Source: Sphingopyxis sp. MSC1_008
GTDB lineage: Bacteria > Pseudomonadota > Alphaproteobacteria > Sphingomonadales > Sphingomonadaceae
Assembly: GCF_023197165.1 (NCBI RefSeq)
Contig: NZ_JALPRD010000001.1
Location: 62,001-126,000 of the forward strand
DNA: 64,000 bases
Direction: 5' to 3'
Shown: one piece after another, positions 27,656-37,688 of the stretch
Layout: each line of letters starts with the position of its first letter
Numbering within the stretch: the stretch's first letter is position 1
Made by a program: the position numbers and the translations under genes
Notes under the pieces: model-generated
The model's database searches: none
The model's input: only the letters and a program-made list of their open reading frames with translations
What the model was told of the DNA's origin: nothing

Positions 27656-28777
27656 ATGCGCCACTTGCTTGCCGCCGTTCTGCTCGTCCTGTCGATGCTT
27701 TCCTTGCCCGCCGCGGCACAGCCTTCCCGATATCTGATCTCCGCCCAGCCGATGGCGGACGCGCCCCCGGGGGTGCAGGCGTGGCGCGTGCAATATTGGA
27801 CGACCAACGGCAGTGGCCAGCGCTTCGCCGCTACCGGCATCGTCGCTGCACCGATGGAGGCAATCCCGCCGCGTCCGCGCCGCGTGATCGCCTGGACCCA
27901 CGGCGCGTGGGGCGTGGCCGGGAAATGCGCGCCGTCGCTCAGTCCGAATTTCTTCGCCGCGACCGCGGGGATCGATGCGGTGCGGAGCGGAAATGTGGTC
28001 GTCGCGCCCGATTATATCGGCCTTGCCAACCCCACGATGCATCCGTTCCTCGTCGGCCCGGACACCGCGCAGTCGGTCCTCGACGGCGTGCGTGCGGCGC
28101 GCGAAATCCCCGGCGCCGCTGCTGGCAGCGACTTTGCGGTCTGGGGTGAATCGCAGGGGGGTCATGCGGCGCTCTGGACCGCAATCGCCGCGCGTTCCTA
28201 TGCCCCCGATTTGCGGCTCATCGCGACTGCGGCGGCGGCCCCGCCAACCGATCTCGCCGCCAATTTGCGCGAAGGTAGCGACAAGAATGCGCGCGCGCTG
28301 CTTTTGTCGTTCACGCTGCATAGCTGGTCGACGCTCTATGGCTTCTCGATGGACGGCATCGCCAACCGCACGAACCAGGGCATCATCCGCAGGTTGGCGG
28401 AGAATAATTGCATCAGCCTCGAGAAGAAGCCGAAGTTCGGCATGATCCTTGGTGTCCTGACCATCGTTCGTGCCACGAAGAACAAGGATATAGCCAAGAT
28501 CGAGCCATGGGGAGGCTTCGCCCGGACCAACAGCGTCGACGCCGCGCGCGTGCCGGGACCGCTGCTGATCGCGCAAAGCAGCAACGACACGATCATCGCG
28601 CCCGCGGTCACGCGCAAATTCGCCAAAGCCGTCTGCCGGCGCGGAACGGCGCTGCGCTGGATCGAGATGTCGGGCGGCCATGTCGACGCGGCGCGCGAAA
28701 GTGCGCAGGAAACGATCGGCTGGATCACCTCGCGCTTCGACGGCAACCCGCCGCCGAACGACTGCCGGCGGATATAG
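27656..28777 (+). CDS. Secreted alpha/beta-hydrolase, secretory lipase (LIP) family-like
   Basis: 373 residues from ATG 27656, which has GGAG 8 nt upstream; the ATG at 27650 is too close to that site. Clear signal peptide (cleavage near PAAAQPS). The nucleophile elbow is GESQGGH with Ser166. VIAWTHGAWGVAGKCAPS and VVAPDYIGLAN match the LIP-family oxyanion and strand regions, and the likely acid/His pair is in the C-terminal third (QSSNDTII, SGGHVDAA). Expected to cleave lipid or other ester substrates outside the cytoplasm; true substrate unknown. TAGGAT at 27629-27634 is a possible -10. Stands alone. Confidence 0.83.
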   Translation: MRHLLAAVLLVLSMLSLPAAAQPSRYLISAQPMADAPPGVQAWRVQYWTTNGSGQRFAATGIVAAPMEAIPPRPRRVIAWTHGAWGVAGKCAPSLSPNFFAATAGIDAVRSGNVVVAPDYIGLANPTMHPFLVGPDTAQSVLDGVRAAREIPGAAAGSDFAVWGESQGGHAALWTAIAARSYAPDLRLIATAAAAPPTDLAANLREGSDKNARALLLSFTLHSWSTLYGFSMDGIANRTNQGIIRRLAENNCISLEKKPKFGMILGVLTIVRATKNKDIAKIEPWGGFARTNSVDAARVPGPLLIAQSSNDTIIAPAVTRKFAKAVCRRGTALRWIEMSGGHVDAARESAQETIGWITSRFDGNPPPNDCRRI

Positions 28778-28786
28778 CGAACGAGG

Positions 28787-29227
28787 CTAGTCGAACGTTT
28801 TAGGGTCGACGATCTCCCTCGCGAACCATGCACGAGCATCGGGACGGAACAAGAAAAAGATCGAAACTGCGGTCAGAGCGGTGCTGGCAAGCGAAATAGC
28901 GAGCGCGAAACCCTTGGGTGACATCGGGTCATTGATCGACGTCAACGTCGACACGACGCCAAATCCCATCACCACGACATAGATCCACTTCGCGACATTG
29001 TTTGCCCGCCGTGAGATCAGATACCAGAGCAGGAGGCTGAGCGCGAAACCGAAAACCAAAGCAAGGCCGACGGCGATCACCGCAACGTCAACCGATCGCG
29101 AGAGGATCGGATCCTTCTTCAGCAGGTCTACAACGGTCGTCCAATGGAGGATCATGCCACCGATACCGATAAGGATCGACGCCCAGAAGCTGCGCTCGAA
29201 ATTGATGATAGATAATGGGCGCCCCAT
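28787..29227 (-). CDS. Small four-helix membrane protein of unknown function
   Basis: 146 residues from the ATG at 29227, with GGAGAGG upstream on the minus strand. Four hydrophobic helices at about 15-33, 47-70, 79-98 and 106-125, and a charged C-terminus. I do not recognise a family. It begins 13 nt after the era stop, so it is probably the last gene of the lepB-rnc-era transcript. It ends 9 nt from the lipase gene on the other strand. Confidence 0.7.
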   Translation of the reverse strand: MGRPLSIINFERSFWASILIGIGGMILHWTTVVDLLKKDPILSRSVDVAVIAVGLALVFGFALSLLLWYLISRRANNVAKWIYVVVMGFGVVSTLTSINDPMSPKGFALAISLASTALTAVSIFFLFRPDARAWFAREIVDPKTFD

Positions 29228-29240
29228 GCTGCCTCTCCCG

Positions 29241-30134
29241 CTAGTCGACCCAATCAAGCCCCATGTCGCGATAGACGCCGCGGTCTTCGTCCCAGTTCGC
29301 CTTGACCTTCACATGCAGGAACAAATGCACCTTGCGCCCCAGCAATTCGGTCAGCTCGGCGCGCGACTTGCTGCCGATTTCCTTGATGCGCTCACCCTTG
29401 TGGCCGAGGATGATCGCGCGCTGGTTGTCGCGCGCGACGAGAATCTGCTGGTGGATTTCGGCGCTGCCGTCGGGGCGCGTCGTGAATTTCTCGGTCTCGA
29501 CGGTCGACTGGTACGGCAGCTCTTCGTGAAGCTGGCGATAGAGCTGCTCGCGCGTGATTTCGGCGGCGAGCATGCGTTCGGGGGCGTCGCTGACCTCGTC
29601 CTCGGGGAAATGCCAATGGCCTTCGGGCATCAACGCCGCCAGCGTCGCCTTGAGTTCAGGAACCCCGTCGCCGGTGCTCGCCGAGATGAAGAAGGTTTCG
29701 TCGAACTTGACGCGCTCGTTGAGCTGCGTCGCGATCGTCAGCAATTTGTCCTTCTTGGTCAGGTCGACCTTGTTGAGGACAAGGAACTTCTTCTCGGGCC
29801 GCCCCTCGATCCCCTGCAGCACGCGCTCGGCGCGCTCGCCGAGCTTCGCCGCGGCGTCGATCATCACGAGGATCGCCTCGGCCTGGTCGAGGCTGTTCCA
29901 CGCCGCCGCAACCATCGCACGGTCGAGCCGGCGAGTGGGGGCAAAGATGCCCGGGGTATCGATCAGCACGATCTGCGTTTCGCCGTCCATCGCGACGCCC
30001 ATCAACCGCGTGCGCGTCGTCTGCGCCTTCGGGCTGACGATCGCGACCTTCTGGCCGACGAGCGCGTTGACGATCGTCGACTTGCCCGCGTTGGGCGCGC
30101 CGACGACGGCGACAAATCCGCAACGGTGGGTCAT
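29241..30134 (-). CDS. era: GTPase Era
   Basis: Essential GTPase that binds the 3' end of 16S rRNA and assists 30S maturation. 297 residues. G-motifs: GAPNAGKST (12-20), switch [15 protein letters not shown] (59-62) and NKVD (121-124). The C-terminal KH domain includes [16 protein letters not shown]. The start overlaps the rnc stop as ATGA, giving tight coupling within lepB-rnc-era, a very common bacterial order linking rRNA processing and ribosome assembly. Confidence 0.97.
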   Translation of the reverse strand: MTHRCGFVAVVGAPNAGKSTIVNALVGQKVAIVSPKAQTTRTRLMGVAMDGETQIVLIDTPGIFAPTRRLDRAMVAAAWNSLDQAEAILVMIDAAAKLGERAERVLQGIEGRPEKKFLVLNKVDLTKKDKLLTIATQLNERVKFDETFFISASTGDGVPELKATLAALMPEGHWHFPEDEVSDAPERMLAAEITREQLYRQLHEELPYQSTVETEKFTTRPDGSAEIHQQILVARDNQRAIILGHKGERIKEIGSKSRAELTELLGRKVHLFLHVKVKANWDEDRGVYRDMGLDWVD

Positions 30135-30811
30135 ATTTTTAATCCTTCGAGTTCGGCGAGCAATGCCGCCGCCGCGGCCTTTTCCGCCGCCTGTTTTGAT
30201 GCGCCTTCGGCTTCGGCGCGCGCGAGTTTGCCGATGCTGACCGCGATGCGGAAGCGCGGCGCATGGTCGGGGCCTTCGCGCGCGATGATTTCATATTCGG
30301 GCGGGCGGCGTTTGCGCGCCAGCGCCCATTCCTGCAGCGCGGCCTTGGGATGCTTGGGTGCTTCCTGCTGCCCGTCGATCATATCATCCCAGTGGGTGAG
30401 GATGAAGCGGCGCGCGGCATCGGCGCCCTGATCGAGATACAGCGCACCGATCAGCGCCTCGATCGTATCGGCGGCGATATTGTCGCTGTAACGCCCGCCG
30501 TCGCTCCGCGCCTGCGCGCCGAAGCGGACGAGGTCGGTGAGCTTCAGCCGCTGCGCGATCGCCGCGCAGGTCGCGCCCGACGCGAGCACATGCAACCGTG
30601 ACGACATTTCGCCTTCGCTCGCGGTGGGAAAGCGCGTGTAGAGTTCGGACGCGATGACGAGCCCGAGCACACGGTCGCCGAGGAATTCGAGCCGCTGATA
30701 GTCGGCGCGCCCGGTGCTTCCGTGCGTCAGCGCCAGATCATAAAGCGCCGGGTCGTCCGGGGTGCAGCCGATGATTTCGGCGAGCGCCCCGGTGTCGAGA
30801 GGATCGTTCAA
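30131..30811 (-). CDS. rnc: Ribonuclease III
   Basis: Double-strand-specific endonuclease processing rRNA and other structured RNAs. 226 residues from the TTG at 30811, which overlaps the lepB stop by 4 nt (TTGA); a GTG at 30835 would extend it by 8 residues and overlap lepB by 28 nt. The signature is [13 protein letters not shown], with Gln in place of the usual first Glu but the catalytic LEFLGD core intact. The second acidic site [15 protein letters not shown] is present. A C-terminal dsRNA-binding domain covers the last 70 residues ([14 protein letters not shown]). Confidence 0.95.
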   Translation of the reverse strand: MNDPLDTGALAEIIGCTPDDPALYDLALTHGSTGRADYQRLEFLGDRVLGLVIASELYTRFPTASEGEMSSRLHVLASGATCAAIAQRLKLTDLVRFGAQARSDGGRYSDNIAADTIEALIGALYLDQGADAARRFILTHWDDMIDGQQEAPKHPKAALQEWALARKRRPPEYEIIAREGPDHAPRFRIAVSIGKLARAEAEGASKQAAEKAAAAALLAELEGLKI

Positions 30812-31701
30812 AAACCGTCCCCGATGCGGCCCCACCGCGCCGCGGTGAACCAGCTGATCGGGTTGATCCAGCTCGCCGACCCGTCGGTCGAGAACATGCC
30901 GACCAACGCATGGCCGACCAGGTTTTCCTCGGGGACGAGGCCGATGCCCTGATTTTCCATCGCGGGGAAACGGCTGTCGGCGCTGCGGTCGCGGTTGTCG
31001 CCCATCAGGAACAGATGGCCTTTGGGGACGACGACGAGCGGCGTGTTGTCCTCGGGGATCGTCGTGATGTCGAGGATGTTATAGCTTTTACCGCCCGGCA
31101 GCGTTTCGCGGAACTGCTTGTAGCGGCACTGGCGCTGGCCGTCGGCGGCGACCTCTTCGAACTCGGGCGAATAGCAGGGCAGGGTGCCCGTCATGCGCGA
31201 GGCTTCGACCATGTTCGGCGTCACCGGAATGACGAAATCGGCGATGGCCTCGCGTTTCAGCGGCTTGCCGTTCAGCCAGACGATGCCCTCTTTTACCTGC
31301 ACGCTGTCGCCGGGCAGGCCGATGACGCGCTTGATATAATCATTGTCGGCGACCGGCGGCGCCTTGAACACGACGACGTCGCCGCGTTCGGGGGTGCGCG
31401 CGAAAATTCGGCCCGGGATCAGCGGCGCGCTGAACGGAAGGCTGTATTTCGAATAGCCATAGGCCATTTTGTTGACGAGCAGATAGTCGCCGATGAGCAG
31501 CCGAGGCTGCATCGATTCCGACGGGATGTTGAACGGCGACAGGAAAAAGCTGCGAAAAATCAGCACCGCGATCGCGAGCAGCGCGAGGAAACGGACGGTG
31601 TCGACCGCCTCTTCCTTGGCGGACACGGGGGCCGGGGTCGGGGACGACGGCGCGGGTCCGGTCGGGGGCGTCACATCGGCGGTAAAGCTGGCTTGGGTCA
31701 T
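30808..31701 (-). CDS. lepB: Signal peptidase I
   Basis: Inner-membrane protease that cleaves Sec/Tat signal peptides. 297 residues from the ATG at 31701 (ATG 31710 is also possible). Pro-rich cytosolic tail, one transmembrane helix at about 36-54, then the catalytic Ser63 in IPSESMQP and the general base Lys124 in [12 protein letters not shown]. The last signature [11 protein letters not shown] is intact. First gene of the lepB-rnc-era group on the minus strand. An insertion of about 40 residues around the Cys pair in [15 protein letters not shown] is seen in other alphaproteobacterial forms. Confidence 0.95.
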   Translation of the reverse strand: MTQASFTADVTPPTGPAPSSPTPAPVSAKEEAVDTVRFLALLAIAVLIFRSFFLSPFNIPSESMQPRLLIGDYLLVNKMAYGYSKYSLPFSAPLIPGRIFARTPERGDVVVFKAPPVADNDYIKRVIGLPGDSVQVKEGIVWLNGKPLKREAIADFVIPVTPNMVEASRMTGTLPCYSPEFEEVAADGQRQCRYKQFRETLPGGKSYNILDITTIPEDNTPLVVVPKGHLFLMGDNRDRSADSRFPAMENQGIGLVPEENLVGHALVGMFSTDGSASWINPISWFTAARWGRIGDGF

Positions 31702-31823
31702 GCCGCGCATTGGCGATGAATAGGTTGCCACGTCAAGCAAATATCGGTGGACGACACTGGCGCGCTGGGGACGGCAGGCTTAGAGAAAGTCCGCGATTCA
31801 CTCCCCTTCGAGGACAATAGACG

Positions 31824-33329
31824 ATGACAACCGCATCCGACGCCTGGCAGGCGCTTTCGAACTGGCAACCGCAGAAGCTGACCGATCTGGTCGCCGCCGA
31901 CCCCGAAACGCGGCTGCAGGCGCTGGTGCGCAGCGTCGCCGACATCCGTTTCGACTTTGCCAAGACGCACCTCGATACGGCCGCAGTCGGCATCCTCTCG
32001 AGCCTTGCCGATGCGCAGGATTTCGCGGGCCGGCGCAAGACGCTCTTCTCGGGCGGCATCGCCAACCCGACCGAAGACCGCGCTGCCGAGCATAGCGCCG
32101 AACGCGGCGACGGCGCGCCGGAGTCGGTTCACGCCGCGCAGGCGTTGCACCAGCGGATGCGGATGATGATCGACGCTATCGAGGCGGGCGCATTCGGCGA
32201 GATCCGCCACCTGCTCCACATCGGCATCGGCGGATCGGCGCTCGGCCCCGATTTGCTCATTGATGCGCTCGGCCGCCACAGCGACCGCTATGACGTCGCG
32301 GTGGTGTCGAACGTCGACGGCGCCGCGCTCGACGAGGTCTTCGCCAAATTCAGCCCCGAACATACGCTGGTCGCGGTCGCCTCGAAGACTTTCACCACCA
32401 CCGAAACCCTGCTCAACGCCGATTCGGCGCTGCTATGGCTCGAAGAGGCCGGGGTCACCGACCCGCTCGGCCGCTTCATCGCGCTGACCGCGAAGCCCGA
32501 GCGCGCGATCGAGTGGGGCATCGATGAAACGCGCATCCTGCCGTTCAACGAAAGCGTCGGCGGGCGCTATTCGCTCTGGTCGTCGATCGGCTTTCCCGCC
32601 GCGCTGGCGCTCGGCTGGGACGCCTTTGCCGACCTGCTCGAGGGCGCGGCCGAGATGGATCGCCATTTCCGCCTCGCCGACGGCGCCGACAATATCTGCC
32701 TGCTCGCCGCCTTCGCCGATCAGATCTATACGAACCGGCTCGGCTGCCAGACGCGCGCGGTCTTTGCCTACGACGAACGGCTGCGTCTGCTTCCCGACTA
32801 TCTGCAACAGCTCGAAATGGAATCGAACGGCAAGTCGGTTACATTGGACGGCCAGCCGGTCGGCCGCGAAAGCGCGCCGATCACCTGGGGCGGGGTCGGC
32901 ACCGACGCACAGCATGCGGTGTTCCAGTTGCTGCACCAGGGCACGCATCTGACCCCGGTCGAGTTCGTCGTCGCGCGCGAGCCCGACCATCTGCTCGACG
33001 ACGCGCATCACGAAACGCTCGTCGCGAACTGCATCGCGCAGGGCGCGGCGTTGATGACGGGACGCAAGAGTGAGGATGGCGCGCGCAACTATCCGGGCGA
33101 TCGTCCGTCGACGACGATTCTGCTCGACCAGGTCACGCCGCGCAGCCTCGGCGCGCTGATCGCCTTTTACGAGCATCGTGTGTTCGCCAACGCCGTGCTG
33201 CTCGGCATCAACCCGTTCGACCAGTTCGGGGTCGAGCTGGGAAAGGAAATGGCGAAGGGCCTTGCCGAAGGAACGGTGGAATTCGACGCAGCGACGCAGG
33301 CGTTGATGAAGGCGGCGCTTGGAGAATAG
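31824..33329 (+). CDS. pgi: Glucose-6-phosphate isomerase
   Basis: Interconverts glucose-6-phosphate and fructose-6-phosphate. 501 residues, slightly shorter than the E. coli enzyme. Signature GGRYSLWSSIGFP is present, as are the sugar-phosphate loop GIGGSALGP and the C-terminal NPFDQFGVELGKEMA. GAGGA lies upstream of the ATG. Divergent from lepB with an 122-nt gap. It would channel glucose from the glucan locus into central metabolism, but no linkage beyond that is visible. Confidence 0.96.
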   Translation: MTTASDAWQALSNWQPQKLTDLVAADPETRLQALVRSVADIRFDFAKTHLDTAAVGILSSLADAQDFAGRRKTLFSGGIANPTEDRAAEHSAERGDGAPESVHAAQALHQRMRMMIDAIEAGAFGEIRHLLHIGIGGSALGPDLLIDALGRHSDRYDVAVVSNVDGAALDEVFAKFSPEHTLVAVASKTFTTTETLLNADSALLWLEEAGVTDPLGRFIALTAKPERAIEWGIDETRILPFNESVGGRYSLWSSIGFPAALALGWDAFADLLEGAAEMDRHFRLADGADNICLLAAFADQIYTNRLGCQTRAVFAYDERLRLLPDYLQQLEMESNGKSVTLDGQPVGRESAPITWGGVGTDAQHAVFQLLHQGTHLTPVEFVVAREPDHLLDDAHHETLVANCIAQGAALMTGRKSEDGARNYPGDRPSTTILLDQVTPRSLGALIAFYEHRVFANAVLLGINPFDQFGVELGKEMAKGLAEGTVEFDAATQALMKAALGE

Positions 33330-33439
33330 CCCTTCGGTCCATCACTGTGACCGCAAAATTCGATTGGCATCGCATGCCGGCGTAACCACATAGGCCGCCG
33401 ACACGAATATCACGCGGCCATAAAGATCAGGGGTTTTGA

Positions 33440-34786
33440 ATGAGCGAGTTTGATTTCGACCTGTTTGTCATCGGCGCCGGGTCGGGCGGGGTTCGCGCCT
33501 CGCGCATCGCCGCTTCGCACGGCGCGCGCGTTGCACTGGCGGAGGAATATCGCGTCGGCGGCACCTGCGTCATCCGCGGCTGCGTTCCCAAGAAGCTGCT
33601 CGTTTACGGTGCGCATTTCGCCGAAGATCTGAAGGACGCACGCAAATTCGGCTGGGACGTCCCCGATTGCAAGTTCGACTGGAACCGCCTCCGCGACAAT
33701 GTGCTCGCCGAGGTCGACCGGCTCGAGGGCCTCTACGGCCAGACGCTCGACAATCACAAGGTCACGCTGTTCAAGACGCGCGCGACCGTCATCGGCCCGC
33801 AGAAGGTCCGGCTCGCCGACGGGCAGGAAATCAGCGCCGAACGCATTTTGATTGCGACCGGCGGCTGGCCGCACGTCCCCGAATTTCCGGGCAGCGAGCA
33901 TGCGATCACCTCGAACGAGGTCTTCCACCTCGAAACGCTGCCGAAGCGCGTCGTGATCGCGGGCGGCGGCTATATCGCCAACGAATTCGCCGGCATCTTC
34001 AACGAATTCGGCAGCAAGGTGACGATCGTCAACCGCGGCGACACGATCCTGCGCGGCTATGACGAGCAGATCCGCGACCGGCTGCTCCAGATTTCGATGA
34101 CCAAGGGCATCGAATTCAAGTTCAACGCGCCGTTCCAGTCGATCGAGAAGAATGACGACGGATCGCTGACGGTCCATCTGGATAATAGCGATCCGATCCA
34201 GGCCGACGCGGTGCTCGTCGCCGCGGGCCGCGTTCCGAACAGCAAGGGGCTCGGCCTCGAAGAGGTCGGCGTCGAACTCGACAAGGACGGGGCGATCAAG
34301 GTCGACGAGACGAACCAATCGTCGGTGCCGAGCATCTATGCCGTCGGCGACGTCACCAATCGCATCCAGCTGACCCCGGTGGCGATCCGCGAGGGGCAGG
34401 CGTTTGCCGACAGCGTGTTCGGCGGCAAGCCGACCGTCGTCGACTATGCCAACGTCCCGAGTGCGGTGTTCAGTCACCCACCGATCGGCGCGGTCGGGAT
34501 GACCGAGGCCGAAGCGCGCAACAAGCTCGGTTCGATCCGCGTCTATACCAGCGATTTCCGTGCGATGAAGAATGTCCTCGCGGGCCGCAACGAGCGCGCG
34601 CTCTACAAGATGATCGTCAACGCCGCGACCGACCAGGTCGTCGGCCTGCACATGATCGGCCCCGACGCGCCCGAAATCCTGCAGGCCGCGGCAATCGCGG
34701 TGAAGGCGGGGCTGACCAAGGCCGATTTCGACGCCACCGTTGCGCTGCATCCGAGCATGGCGGAAGAGTTGGTTCTGCTGAAATAG
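33440..34786 (+). CDS. gor: Glutathione-disulfide reductase
   Basis: FAD/NADPH enzyme that regenerates reduced glutathione. 448 residues. FAD-binding GAGSGGVRAS (12-21), redox disulfide C43-x4-C48 in GGTCVIRGCVPKK, the NADPH-binding GGGYIANEFAGI and the C-terminal HPSMAEE with catalytic His437 and Glu442. The redox motif sequence and flanks separate it from dihydrolipoamide and mercuric reductases. AGGGG precedes the ATG. Confidence 0.95.
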   Translation: MSEFDFDLFVIGAGSGGVRASRIAASHGARVALAEEYRVGGTCVIRGCVPKKLLVYGAHFAEDLKDARKFGWDVPDCKFDWNRLRDNVLAEVDRLEGLYGQTLDNHKVTLFKTRATVIGPQKVRLADGQEISAERILIATGGWPHVPEFPGSEHAITSNEVFHLETLPKRVVIAGGGYIANEFAGIFNEFGSKVTIVNRGDTILRGYDEQIRDRLLQISMTKGIEFKFNAPFQSIEKNDDGSLTVHLDNSDPIQADAVLVAAGRVPNSKGLGLEEVGVELDKDGAIKVDETNQSSVPSIYAVGDVTNRIQLTPVAIREGQAFADSVFGGKPTVVDYANVPSAVFSHPPIGAVGMTEAEARNKLGSIRVYTSDFRAMKNVLAGRNERALYKMIVNAATDQVVGLHMIGPDAPEILQAAAIAVKAGLTKADFDATVALHPSMAEELVLLK

Positions 34787-34795
34787 CTATAATCA

Positions 34796-34869
34796 TCGTC
34801 ACCCCGGCGAAGGCCGGGGTCTCGCCCTCGACCTCGACGGTGAGATCCCGGCCTTCGCCGGGATGACGA
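34796..34869. repeat. Palindromic intergenic repeat, GGCGAAGGCCGGG family (copy 1)
   Basis: TCGTCACCCCGGCGAAGGCC and the facing GGCCTTCGCCGGGATGACGA form a 23-bp stem with minor mismatch around a 28-nt loop that is itself partly self-complementary. It starts 9 nt after the gor stop. A related element is at 35956-36032. Confidence 0.85.
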
Positions 34870-34938
34870 ATGCGTGATTGGTTCCAAAACACGACGCATC
34901 TGCTATCTTTCCGGCACAAGCAGCGAGGGGAGGGGCGC

Positions 34939-35955
34939 ATGGCGGGAACGGCATTGGTCACCGGGGGCAGCGGTTATATCGCGGGCTTCCTGATCCGGCA
35001 GCTGATCGACAATGGCTGGACGGTCCACACGACCGTCCGCAGCCTGAAGCGCGAACCCGAAGTCCGCGCCTGGCTGGGCGTCGATAGCGACCGGCTGAAC
35101 TTCTTTGCAGCGGACCTCGAACATGATGCGGGCTGGGCCGAGGCAATCGTGGGATGCAGCCACGTCGCGCACGTCGCTTCGCCCTTTCCGCTGGGCGTCC
35201 CCAAACATGCCGACGAGCTGATCGTCCCGGCACGCGAGGGCGCGCTTCGCGCCTTGCGTTTCGCGCGCGCGGCGGGGGTCAAGCGGTTCGTCTTGACCTC
35301 TTCGATGGCGGCGATCGCTTATGGTCATGGCAAGGGCCGCGACATCTATACCGAGGCCGACTGGACCAATCTCGACAACCCCGACGTGATGCCTTATCCG
35401 CGCTCGAAGACGGTTGCCGAGCGCGCTGCACGCGACTGGGTGGCGACCGAGGGCGACGAAATGGAATTCGCCTCGGTCAATCCCGCCGCGGTGTTCGGGC
35501 CGCTTCTCTCGGACGACCTCTCGACCTCGATCGAGCTGGTGAAGCAGTTGCTCGAGGGCAAGGTGCCGATGTGCCCCGATATCGGTTTCGGGATCATCGA
35601 CGTCCGCGACGTCGCCGACCTTCACTATCGCGCATTGACCGCGCCCGGCATTCGCGATGAACGCTATATATGCTCCGGGCCGTTCCTGAAGATGATCGAT
35701 GTCGCGAACCTGCTCCGCGCGAACCTTGGCGAGCAAGCCCGGAAAGTGCCGAAGCGGAAGATGCCCGACTGGCTGCTCAAGCTGTTCGCGCTGGTGCGCC
35801 CAGAGCTCAAGCAGCTCGTCGCCGAACTCGGCAACGTGCGCGGCGGCGACAGTCGTCATGCGATGAACACATTGGGCTGGACGATGCGCACGCCCGAGGA
35901 GGCGATCCTCGCGACGGCGCATAGCTTGATCGAACGCGGGATTGTGAGGGTCTGA
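34939..35955 (+). CDS. Extended SDR, NAD-dependent epimerase/dihydroflavonol-reductase type
   Basis: 338 residues from ATG 34939 with GAGGGGAGGGG just upstream. Rossmann motif TGGSGYIAG at the N-terminus (glycine pattern of extended SDRs), the catalytic Ser region LTSSMAAIAYG and the active-site Tyr-x3-Lys in PYPRSKTVAERAA. The fold resembles dihydroflavonol-4-reductase and aldehyde reductases rather than nucleotide-sugar epimerases. Physiological substrate unknown. The palindromic repeat at 35956 begins at the very next base after its stop. Confidence 0.87.
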   Translation: MAGTALVTGGSGYIAGFLIRQLIDNGWTVHTTVRSLKREPEVRAWLGVDSDRLNFFAADLEHDAGWAEAIVGCSHVAHVASPFPLGVPKHADELIVPAREGALRALRFARAAGVKRFVLTSSMAAIAYGHGKGRDIYTEADWTNLDNPDVMPYPRSKTVAERAARDWVATEGDEMEFASVNPAAVFGPLLSDDLSTSIELVKQLLEGKVPMCPDIGFGIIDVRDVADLHYRALTAPGIRDERYICSGPFLKMIDVANLLRANLGEQARKVPKRKMPDWLLKLFALVRPELKQLVAELGNVRGGDSRHAMNTLGWTMRTPEEAILATAHSLIERGIVRV

Positions 35956-36032
35956 TCGTCGCCCCCGCGAAGGCGGGGCCGCCGGACGAGTAGCGCAAGG
36001 CCGACAACGGCCCCCGCCTTCGCCGGGGCACC
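35956..36032. repeat. Palindromic intergenic repeat, GGCGAAGGCCGGG family (diverged copy 2)
   Basis: TCGCCCCCGCGAAGGCGGGG faces GCCCCCGCCTTCGCCGGGGC; the arms pair over about 17 bp with a loop near 35 nt. It lies between the convergent SDR and regulator genes, directly abutting the SDR stop codon. Confidence 0.78.
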
Positions 36033-36076
36033 CTATTTCCTTGTCCATTCGCATCGAACGGATCGCACAGATTCCG

Positions 36077-37486
36077 CTACCCGATCCGGTACGGCACGAC
36101 ATCGCGCCGGTCCGGATCAACCAAAATCGGGCGGTCGCTCGGCGGAAAGGCGCGTTGGTCGCAATCGTCGCGCGGGCAGATGCGGCACGACAGGCCGATC
36201 CGCGTCGCGGCTTGGGGCGCGGCAACATCGACCCCGTCGGCATAGACGAAGTCGCCCGCATATTGCGCCTCGCACCCGAGCGCGACGGCGTAGCGCCGGG
36301 GCGAGCGCGCATAGCTGCCCGACGGCTTCACCAGCCCCTTCGCCATCGACACATAGCGCAGCCCGTCGGGCGTCTCGGCGAGCTGGAACAGGATGCGGTC
36401 AGGGATCGCGGCGGCTTCGTGGACGATCCACAGCGGACACGCGCCGCCAAAGCGCGCAAATTGCAGCCGCGTCGCCGAATGCCGCTTGGTGATGTTGCCC
36501 GCCATGTCGACGCGGCAGAAGAACATCGGGATGCCGCGCGCGCCGGGGCGCTGGAGCGTCGAAAGACGGTGACACGCCTGTTCGAAGCTCACCCCATATT
36601 GCATCCGCAGCCGGTCGATATCGTGCCGCACCGCGCGCGCGCTGGCGCGGAAGGGGGCATAGGGCATCAGCACCGCGCCGGCGGCATAATTGGCAAGACC
36701 GACATGCAGCAGTTGCCGCGCTGCCGCGGTGCGCAGCGGTGAGGCTTCGACGACCGCCGCAATCTCGTTCGCCAGCGCGAGCGCGGCGAGCTGGTGCGCA
36801 AGCTGGAAGCGCCGGCTTTCGGCGGGCAGCGACGGATCGATCACCAGATGCCGCATCGTCGCATCGAAATCGCGCAACGCTTGCGTCTGGCCGTAGACGA
36901 TCGAAATGCCGAGCGCATCGCGCAGCCGGCGCTCGATCGTCTCGACGGGCGGCGAGGGGTCGCGCCCGCGCAGCTGCCCCGCCAGCGCCTCCGCCGCGCG
37001 GTCGATGCTGTCGACATAATTGCCCGCGTCGTGGAACCAGTCGCGCACCTCTTCCCACGGCAGGCGGCTGCCCTCGGCGGTGCCGCCGGTCAGCGCCTCG
37101 TCGATGATCTGCAGCCGCTGCCCCGCGCGGCGGTAGGCGGCGTGGAGCGCGACGAACTGGTCGGCGAATTGCGGCTGTTGCAGCGCGGCGCGTTCGAGCT
37201 GTTCGGGGGCGAGGGGCGATGCTGCGAAAAGCGGGTCCGCCGCAGCCTCGCGAAGCGCTCCCGCGCGGCGGTCGCCGGCGTCCGCGGCCACTTCTTCCCA
37301 TTCCAGCGGAAACAGCTTTTGCAGCCTGTCGAGCAGCGCTGGCGTCAGCGGGCGGTCATCATGTTCGATCTGGCTGAGGTAGGAAATCGAAATGCCAAGC
37401 CCGCCCGCAAAACTGGCCTGTTTGGCCCCGCGTGCGATGCGGAGTTCGCGGAGCTTTGCTCCCGCAAAAATGCGCTGCCGTGCCAT
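36077..37486 (-). CDS. pccR: ScfR-family regulator, probably PccR (short-chain acyl-CoA sensor)
   Basis: 469 residues from ATG at 37486 ([15 protein letters not shown]); an ATG five codons upstream is an alternative. An N-terminal XRE helix-turn-helix (about 8-60: [15 protein letters not shown]) is followed by an IrrE/ImmA-like domain (about 150-290, with [14 protein letters not shown] where a peptidase HExxH would be; the catalytic motif is lost) and a C-terminal DUF2083 domain with the Cys motif [16 protein letters not shown]. This architecture defines ScfR regulators such as RamB and PccR, which sense acyl-CoAs. Its divergence from pccB, with TTTGCAAA palindromes between, supports control of propionyl-CoA carboxylation. 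The gene symbol rests on context. Confidence 0.88.
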   Translation of the reverse strand: MARQRIFAGAKLRELRIARGAKQASFAGGLGISISYLSQIEHDDRPLTPALLDRLQKLFPLEWEEVAADAGDRRAGALREAAADPLFAASPLAPEQLERAALQQPQFADQFVALHAAYRRAGQRLQIIDEALTGGTAEGSRLPWEEVRDWFHDAGNYVDSIDRAAEALAGQLRGRDPSPPVETIERRLRDALGISIVYGQTQALRDFDATMRHLVIDPSLPAESRRFQLAHQLAALALANEIAAVVEASPLRTAAARQLLHVGLANYAAGAVLMPYAPFRASARAVRHDIDRLRMQYGVSFEQACHRLSTLQRPGARGIPMFFCRVDMAGNITKRHSATRLQFARFGGACPLWIVHEAAAIPDRILFQLAETPDGLRYVSMAKGLVKPSGSYARSPRRYAVALGCEAQYAGDFVYADGVDVAAPQAATRIGLSCRICPRDDCDQRAFPPSDRPILVDPDRRDVVPYRIG

Positions 37487-37593
37487 CGGAATGGGCTCCA
37501 TTGCGATGGGTGTCGAGCCGCCGCGGGGGTTTAGGGAGGGGTATTGCGACGTCTCGACACCCTTAAAACGTTTGAGCGGACAATATACGGCTA

Positions 37594-37624
37594 TTTGCAA
37601 AGTAACAATTTACAACTTTGCAAA
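37594..37624. promoter_or_regulatory. Two TTTGCAAA palindromes between pccR and pccB (probable PccR operator)
   Basis: Perfect 8-bp palindromes at 37594-37601 and 37617-37624, 23 bp centre to centre, in an AT-rich patch of an otherwise GC-rich region. A partial third copy (TTTGCG) begins at 37631. TTTGCAAA-type sites are, as I recall, the reported target of PccR in Rhodobacter. Lies 65-95 nt before the pccB start. I could not place -10/-35 elements confidently. Confidence 0.72.
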
Positions 37625-37688
37625 TTCACATTTGCGTGGACGGCGCAATCGGAGCAGACGACGCCTTCCAAGTCCGATGGAGAAGCCA

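Noticed and set aside
30131..30811. Gln for Glu in the RNase III signature as an inactivating mutation
   Set aside because: The first Glu of the signature is not a metal ligand; LEFLGD and the second acidic site are intact.
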